DNA from: Pseudomonas fragi
Lineage (GTDB): Bacteria; Pseudomonadota; Gammaproteobacteria; Pseudomonadales; Pseudomonadaceae
DNA: 64,000 nucleotides
Direction: 5' to 3'
NCBI RefSeq assembly: GCF_002269505.1
Contig: NZ_NQKQ01000011.1
Span: forward strand, 99,815 to 163,814
Part shown: piece by piece, positions 60,313 to 64,000 of the stretch
Layout: every line of letters starts with the position of its first letter
Numbering within the stretch: position 1 is the stretch's first letter
Notes under the pieces: model-generated
The model's database searches: none
The model's input: the letters and a program-made list of their open reading frames with translations, nothing else
What the model was told of the DNA's origin: nothing
Translations under genes and position numbers: made by a program

Positions 60313-61458
60313 TCAACTGATGATTTTTAGTGTTGCTAAAGCCAGCTTGGCGAGCTCAGTCCCAAAAGTGCACCTGGACTGATGGAAGCGAAACTTCCTG
60401 AGCGCTTTGATGCCCGACGCGATGCCTAATTTTCTAAGCGATGACATCTCAACGTTTATGGCCGAAGACTGATCACTGTTGCGACGTCCGAAGGGGTTTC
60501 CGAACCGTGTCAAGAACACTAGATCTTGATGCTCGCCAGCAGCAGATGCCTCGCGAGTTAACCTGCGAAGACTCTTGGTGTACTCAAGGACTTCCGAACA
60601 CAAAGCTTCGGGAATCCATATCTGGCCAGTTACTCCAAATTTGGTATGCACGGGTGGGGACGCACCTGGCCCTACGGATATCAGAAGCAGACCTTTAGCA
60701 GACGGATCATGTAAGGCTCGCTCCAACGTATCAATACGAAGGTCACAGATCGTTCCCAGTCTCATACCCGTAAAAAAACCTAGAGCCAACATCAGATAAA
60801 GCTCCGGTGAGGCGTTCTGTTTTGCGAAATCAAGAATAGCGTCTCGATCAGCCGCAGACACAGGAAGTAGCCCACCTTCCAATGTGACCCCAATACGTTT
60901 TCGGTTTGGAATACCCAGATCGGTGGTGGTGCCAGCTAGCGTTCGCTCGAAGCCCACCTGGTCAAAGAATTTGATGAAATAGCGCTTGTCCTTCCACAGC
61001 GGCAATAGCGGGTTTAGAAGGCCGCGCCTCCTAACCCACCTGTAGAAACTGATGCAATTACGCATGTACTCGGAAGCTGTGGCAGGACTGATATGACCAG
61101 CATCACGAGCCTTGATAAGCGCACCACGGTACTGAACAAGACATCGATCAGCTTTTCGAGACGGAAACTCAAACCACTGAAGACTGCGACTCTCCAAAAA
61201 CTTCGCGTAGTTCAACAGCCCGTTCAGGTTGCTGGAAACGGTCTTAAGGAGTGCCTCACCATTGGTGACTCTCTCCATAGCCCAGAGATTGGCTTCTCTC
61301 CAAGGCAAGCCGTCTGCCCAGAATATTTGTGGTAGTCCTTCGATCACTACACGGGAGCTATTCAACGAGTAGGTAATCAGGCGGTTTTTGACAGAAAGGT
61401 CATGCGGATTGAAGTGAATGTGTTCGACGGTAGGCAAGTGAAATCTCTGTAAGAACAA
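60313..61458 (-). CDS. Tyrosine recombinase of the umuC element, C-terminally truncated
   Basis: Site-specific recombinase remnant of 381 residues. The first catalytic Arg is in the GMRLGTICDLR motif near residue 245, and the HxxR box in FHQSRCTFGTEL near 363. The frame then stops at LKIIS, before the second His/Trp and the nucleophilic Tyr that should follow 30-40 residues later, so it is probably inactive. The start is a TTG, about 60 bases from the right junction. Related XerC-like genes sit at the end of umuC/rulB-inserted elements in Pseudomonas. Confidence 0.82.
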   Translation of the reverse strand: MFLQRFHLPTVEHIHFNPHDLSVKNRLITYSLNSSRVVIEGLPQIFWADGLPWREANLWAMERVTNGEALLKTVSSNLNGLLNYAKFLESRSLQWFEFPSRKADRCLVQYRGALIKARDAGHISPATASEYMRNCISFYRWVRRRGLLNPLLPLWKDKRYFIKFFDQVGFERTLAGTTTDLGIPNRKRIGVTLEGGLLPVSAADRDAILDFAKQNASPELYLMLALGFFTGMRLGTICDLRIDTLERALHDPSAKGLLLISVGPGASPPVHTKFGVTGQIWIPEALCSEVLEYTKSLRRLTREASAAGEHQDLVFLTRFGNPFGRRNSDQSSAINVEMSSLRKLGIASGIKALRKFRFHQSRCTFGTELAKLALATLKIIS

Positions 61459-61464
61459 GCGTCA

Positions 61465-61475
61465 ATGTCCATGGG
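61465..61475. repeat. Right inverted terminal motif ATGTCCATGGG
   Basis: Inverted copy of 46629-46639. It is enclosed in GCGTC..GACGC inverted arms, again like a tyrosine recombinase core site, 45 bases inside the umuC junction. Confidence 0.65.
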
Positions 61476-61483
61476 GACGCCAT

Positions 61484-61849
61484 CTAACTTTGGACGTCCA
61501 CAGTATGCAACTTATTCTTATCAATCGAATACACTTCAATTTTGGGCGCAAACGTCTCTAAAACGCGCATTACGCGGTTAGACACCTCTTGGTATAGGGC
61601 ATAGTTAGAACTGACCACACGCAAGCCATGACTCTTCATCAGGTGCTTAATTTCGAAGAACGGCGCGCCCATTTTTATAGCCAAACCACCACCAGCAATG
61701 TCTTTGCTTTTTGCTATCGGACACCGAGAAACGACACAGCCGTCTGAATTGCTTAAAGCGACAACAGGAACACCTATCAGCGTAGGGTCAAACAGGCGTT
61801 CAGCGCTGACATAAAAGCAGTCACAATCCACGAGACAGAAGACTGCCAT
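61484..61849 (-). pseudogene. umuC: umuC N-terminal fragment (split by insertion)
   Basis: The first 110 residues of UmuC: FCLVDCDCFYVSAERLFDP with the first catalytic Asp, the SNSDGCVVSRCPIAKS region and KIEVYSID, the start of the second catalytic motif. After Asp the frame enters the inserted element and stops (11 foreign codons). The ATG overlaps the umuD stop by one base. The rest of the gene is at 45648-46610. Confidence 0.93.
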
Positions 61850-62280
61850 TACCTTGAAACCTTGTGCAGGTTCCACAGTACGACACCCCACAAATCAATC
61901 TCTTCCCAGTCACCAACCTCAACATCTGAATTCATCGGATTGTGCGCAATCAGAAGTGGTGACTGACCATGACGCTCCCTGAACTCTTTGCAGCAAAAAT
62001 CAGAACCAATGACTACAACAACAATGTCACCGTTGAGCGGTTCAAGAGCTTTGTCCACAACCAAAACGTCACCATCGTAAATACCAATATCCCTTAGTGA
62101 ATCTCCATCTGCACGGAGCAGCCAACGCGATGGTTCACGCAGGGAAACCAGCTCATCTATTGATAGAGGAGGCTCATAATATTCGAGCGCGGGCGAAGGG
62201 AAACCACAGCTCACACGGCCTACAACGGGCTTCTTGACTGGATTGGACTGGCTTGAAATGGGGCCGAGTATTGAAAACAT
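61849..62280 (-). CDS. umuD: UmuD-type SOS mutagenesis protein
   Basis: LexA-fold self-cleaving protein of 143 residues. The cleavage site Cys25-Gly26 (VSCGFPSP), catalytic Ser61 (DGDSL) and Lys98 (FCCKEF) match E. coli UmuD (24-25, 60, 97). In an intact pair UmuD' with UmuC makes polymerase V; here UmuC is split, so UmuD may act alone or with another UmuC. A LexA box lies 18 bases upstream of the start. Confidence 0.94.
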   Translation of the reverse strand: MFSILGPISSQSNPVKKPVVGRVSCGFPSPALEYYEPPLSIDELVSLREPSRWLLRADGDSLRDIGIYDGDVLVVDKALEPLNGDIVVVVIGSDFCCKEFRERHGQSPLLIAHNPMNSDVEVGDWEEIDLWGVVLWNLHKVSR

Positions 62281-62297
62281 GGTGATTGCTCATAATA

Positions 62298-62313
62298 CTG
62301 TATATGCACACAG
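62298..62313. promoter_or_regulatory. LexA box of umuDC
   Basis: CTGTATATGCACACAG has the CTG-N10-CAG form with AT-rich centre of SOS boxes, directly upstream of umuD. Confidence 0.85.
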
Positions 62314-62374
62314 TATCAGTGAGGCATGAAGGTCGAGCAAGAAAATGCCGACAAGAAGCGTCTGATTTTAATCC

Positions 62375-62429
62375 CCTCTACGTCAGACGTAGATCTGACG
62401 TGCGTAGGATATTTCTCAGATGATTAGGC
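62375..62429. repeat. Array 6 of 11-bp phased repeats near umuD and xre genes
   Basis: GACGTAGATCT (62386), GACGTGCGTAG (62397), GATATTTCTCA (62408), GATGATTAGGC (62419), exact 11-base spacing, with ACGTCAGACGT at 62380. It lies between the Xre gene and the LexA box of umuD, more than 20 kb from the other arrays. Confidence 0.68.
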
Positions 62430-62431
62430 GA

Positions 62432-62752
62432 CTAAGCCTTTTTAGCAGGGGTACTGACGAGCACGACGAGGCGATTCAGCTCTTCACTGTCAGCATTGCA
62501 GATGGCGTTAAACAGGTAAGCACGCTTGTCAGCGTCATCATCAAAATCGACGAAGAAATCACGCACAGTGCATTCCAGCTCGATAGCCAGCTTGTACAGA
62601 GCGTCAACAGAAGGCGTGACAGTGCCTAGCTCGAATCGAGAGATCGTGTTGGGGTCAAAACCAGCACGTAGCCCCAACTCGCTTTGGCTCAATCCAGCAG
62701 CAGCACGCAGACGTTTGATTGTCTGCCCCAGTTGTAAATTTTTCATCTGCAA
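62432..62752 (-). CDS. Xre-family transcriptional regulator
   Basis: A 106-residue Cro/C1-type protein with a helix-turn-helix at residues 8-62 (IKRLRAAAGLSQSELGLRAG, then NTISRFELG) and a helical C-terminal tail for dimer formation. It is divergent from a small lipoprotein gene, and the palindrome at 62831 between them is a likely operator. It may be a repressor of element genes. Confidence 0.88.
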   Translation of the reverse strand: MQMKNLQLGQTIKRLRAAAGLSQSELGLRAGFDPNTISRFELGTVTPSVDALYKLAIELECTVRDFFVDFDDDADKRAYLFNAICNADSEELNRLVVLVSTPAKKA

Positions 62753-62830
62753 ATTTCAGTATAAGAAACAAGCAGTTAACTCCATTTTTCGTTCGCCCGT
62801 AACAACGCCTAACGTAGACTCCGCTTGAGT

Positions 62831-62853
62831 AATTCTACGCTACACGTAGAATT
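62831..62853. promoter_or_regulatory. Candidate Xre operator (inverted repeat)
   Basis: Perfect nine-base arms AATTCTACG / CGTAGAATT separated by CTACA, in the gap between the divergent xre and lipoprotein genes. Confidence 0.65.
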
Positions 62854-62910
62854 AAAATCTAAGCCGCCCGTCTGGCATCCAAAACGTTGTACACACGCGA
62901 GAAAATGGAC

Positions 62911-63234
62911 ATGAAACGTGCAATCAGCTTTGTAGCAATCACCCTTTCCCTGAGCCTTTCAGGCTGCGCAGATATGCAGAAACAAGCTTCTGCCTACATG
63001 CCGGGAGCAAGCACACAGCCCGCAGCAAGCACAGTGGCAATGGAAGGCGGTCAGAAGGTTCAGTACATTCCGGGCACTGGTCAAAATAGCGTTGCTACTA
63101 CGAATTCTGGAACGAACCAAAACACAGAAGAATCGAGCTTCTTGGGTGACATGGTGAAAAGTGCGACTGACTCTGTGAAATCAGAAGCAACCAGCAGCGT
63201 TCGCTCTGCAGTCCGAGGCATGTTCAGTCGGTAA
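62911..63234 (+). CDS. Small lipoprotein, Ser/Thr-rich
   Basis: A 107-residue lipoprotein: signal MKRAISFVAITLSLSLSGC with lipobox LSGC, a Ser/Thr/Gln-rich linker and a C-terminal amphipathic helix (MVKSATDSVKSEATSSVRSAVRGMF). No known family. ATG at 62911 is preferred for spacing to GAGA; 62905 is possible. Related small lipoproteins in plasmids act in entry exclusion or pilus assembly, but nothing here shows that. Confidence 0.7.
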   Translation: MKRAISFVAITLSLSLSGCADMQKQASAYMPGASTQPAASTVAMEGGQKVQYIPGTGQNSVATTNSGTNQNTEESSFLGDMVKSATDSVKSEATSSVRSAVRGMFSR

Positions 63235-63261
63235 GGCAAAACCACCCCAAAGGTCACTCCA

Positions 63262-63285
63262 AGCCTCAGCAATGGGGCTTTTTTG
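63262..63285 (+). terminator. Probable terminator after lipoprotein gene
   Basis: AAGCC / GGCTT stem with an eight-base-plus loop and a TTTTTT run, 28 bases after the stop codon. The stem is weak. Confidence 0.5.
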
Positions 63286-63311
63286 CGTCTACGAAACGGA
63301 CTCTCACGACG

Positions 63312-63857
63312 ATGAAACGAATACTTGCTACCGCCCTCCTCGCCCTAATTTCAGTTCAAGCGAATGCTAAATGCGCAGACCGCTACTACTATTACGAAGC
63401 AAAACCTACGGTCCTGCCGATTAAGAAATGGAACATCTATCAAGATTTGACTTTGCAGAATTCGAAAGAAATTCAAGACATTATAATGCTGAACAACATT
63501 TGTACGAATACAAAAAACTATCGTCACAATTCAGCCGTTTACATAAACTATATTGTTGATGCTAATGCATGGTCAAAAATCAAAAATCCACTTTATAAGA
63601 ATTTAACTATCAAATTCCCGAGCGGTATTTTTGGCGATGGCACAATGCGACAAGTAGACATAAACGAAATGCATCAAAAGAACCGCATGAATTACTTTCA
63701 GTTTCAGACAGAATACAAATCAGGTTCGAGCATCAGCAGCATCACTGTTTACATCGTCCGAAAAGGTGTTGATGAAATGTACACACCGAAGCTACACTTC
63801 TCAAAATACAAAGAACTTCAACGCGATGGATACTTTTTTACAGAGTTTAAGAATTGA
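63312..63857 (+). CDS. Exported protein of unknown function, 181 residues
   Basis: Signal peptide MKRILATALLALISVQANA, then a 160-residue mature part with two Cys (KCADRYYYYE and NNICTNTKN) and alternating strands. AT-rich, Asn/Lys/Tyr-rich composition typical of the element. I do not recognise a family. It overlaps the start of a following frame at the window edge. Confidence 0.68.
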   Translation: MKRILATALLALISVQANAKCADRYYYYEAKPTVLPIKKWNIYQDLTLQNSKEIQDIIMLNNICTNTKNYRHNSAVYINYIVDANAWSKIKNPLYKNLTIKFPSGIFGDGTMRQVDINEMHQKNRMNYFQFQTEYKSGSSISSITVYIVRKGVDEMYTPKLHFSKYKELQRDGYFFTEFKN

Positions 63858-64000
63858 AAAAAGTCAAAGACGTTAAATCAAATGCTCAATCAGTTTTTCA
63901 AGAAGATGGAAAATGGAAGGATAGGCGGTCTCAAGGAACAAGTGCAACACCTGATGTAAGGTGTTGCCATGTCTACCCAATACAAACACTTGAGTACCGA
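63854..64000 (+). CDS. Partial ORF at window edge, unknown
   Basis: A frame opens at a TTG overlapping the previous stop codon and stays open to the edge (49 codons). The first 30 codons are polar and Lys/Gln/Asp-rich. From the hairpin at 63945 the sequence may belong to a new unit, so the frame could be cut by an insertion. Weak evidence. Confidence 0.3.
   Translation, partial: MKKVKDVKSNAQSVFQEDGKWKDRRSQGTSATPDVRCCHVYPIQTLEYR
63945..63968. repeat. Inverted repeat at window edge, possible insertion sequence end
   Basis: Perfect nine-base arms GCAACACCT / AGGTGTTGC with a GATGTA loop, followed at once by ATGTCTACCCAATACAAACA (Met-Ser-Thr-Gln-Tyr-Lys), which could be the start of a transposase. 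Only 32 bases remain, too few to decide. Confidence 0.35.

Larger units (their letters stand above)
46611..61520. mobile_element. Integron-like/GInt-type element in umuC carrying sulfide-oxidation and cytochrome bd cargo
   Basis: Native umuC sequence stops at 46610 (..TCGTCGAT) and resumes at 61521 (TCAATCGAATAC..), bracketing 14.9 kb with a tyrosine recombinase gene at the right end. Both ends carry inverted copies of CCCATGGACAT, 18 and 45 bases inside the junctions. Insertion of XerC-like recombinase elements into rulB/umuC genes of Pseudomonas has been reported. Here the recombinase is truncated, so the element may be fixed. Cargo is described in the individual genes. Confidence 0.85.
33456..64000. 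mobile_element. Integrative element in psiE (left end; continues beyond window)
   Basis: Runs from the psiE breakpoint past the window edge. It is AT-richer than the chromosome to the left and carries a large serine recombinase at its edge, a ParA-like gene with partner, orphan secretion-like membrane proteins, a methyltransferase, umuDC and small hypothetical genes. Shared 11-bp phased repeats occur at 36.6, 38.3, 38.9, 39.1, 39.5 and 62.4 kb, tying both ends of the visible region into one element. No replication gene or relaxase is visible in this part. Confidence 0.75.

Overview
The window comes from a Pseudomonas chromosome, most like the P. fluorescens group. The evidence is GC-rich backbone genes (moaCDE, PhoH, YaaA, an E. 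coli-type ferric citrate fecIRA set, an AaeAB-like efflux operon), Pseudomonas-type GTGGGAGC palindromic repeats between genes, and psiE and umuC alleles that serve as insertion sites. Three AT-richer blocks of foreign character are joined to this backbone.

Layout. 1-3.9 kb: right edge of a P-type type IV secretion cluster reading leftwards (virB2, fused virB3-virB4, virB5, the last cut by the window edge). 4.4-33.2 kb: ordinary chromosome. It holds molybdopterin synthesis, several transporters with divergent LysR or AraC regulators, a four-gene aromatic-acid-type efflux operon (outer membrane factor, FUSC, DUF1656, membrane fusion protein), and two cell-surface signalling iron systems placed back to back: a siderophore receptor with FecI and FecR reading left, and fecI-fecR-fecA reading right. 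33.19-33.46 kb: the 3' part of psiE, cut by an integrative element whose first gene is a large serine recombinase. That element runs from about 33.46 kb past the right edge of the window. It carries a ParA-like ATPase with an abnormal P-loop and a small partner gene, orphan membrane proteins, a probable restriction-methyltransferase fusion, umuDC, an Xre regulator and small secreted or lipoproteins. Its intergenic regions share an unusual signature: arrays of degenerate 11-bp repeats in strict 11-nt phase, often next to a TGGTATAAT extended -10 promoter.

Within that element, umuC is split at its catalytic Ser-Ile-Asp-Glu codons by a second element of about 14.9 kb (46,611-61,520). This one encodes a truncated tyrosine recombinase and looks like the integron-like or GInt-type islands reported in rulB/umuC genes of Pseudomonas. 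Its cargo is a sulfide and persulfide module: a BigR/SqrR-type repressor operon (two YeeE/YedE halves, DUF2892, persulfide dioxygenase, DUF3365 haem protein); a second persulfide dioxygenase with a DUF442-SQR fusion and a TauE exporter; and a FisR-type sigma-54 activator next to a complete cytochrome bd operon (cydP, cydA, cydB, cydX, ybgE) ending in a truncated haemoglobin. Sigma-54 promoters and matching CTGCCA/TGGCAG palindromes lie in front of both the dioxygenase-SQR operon and the cyd operon. This suggests that one persulfide sensor turns on sulfur oxidation together with a sulfide-tolerant terminal oxidase.

Most notable for follow-up: the 11-bp phased repeat family with the degenerate ParA and its partner, the FisR-controlled oxidase regulon, and the nested insertions (psiE containing an element whose umuC contains another).
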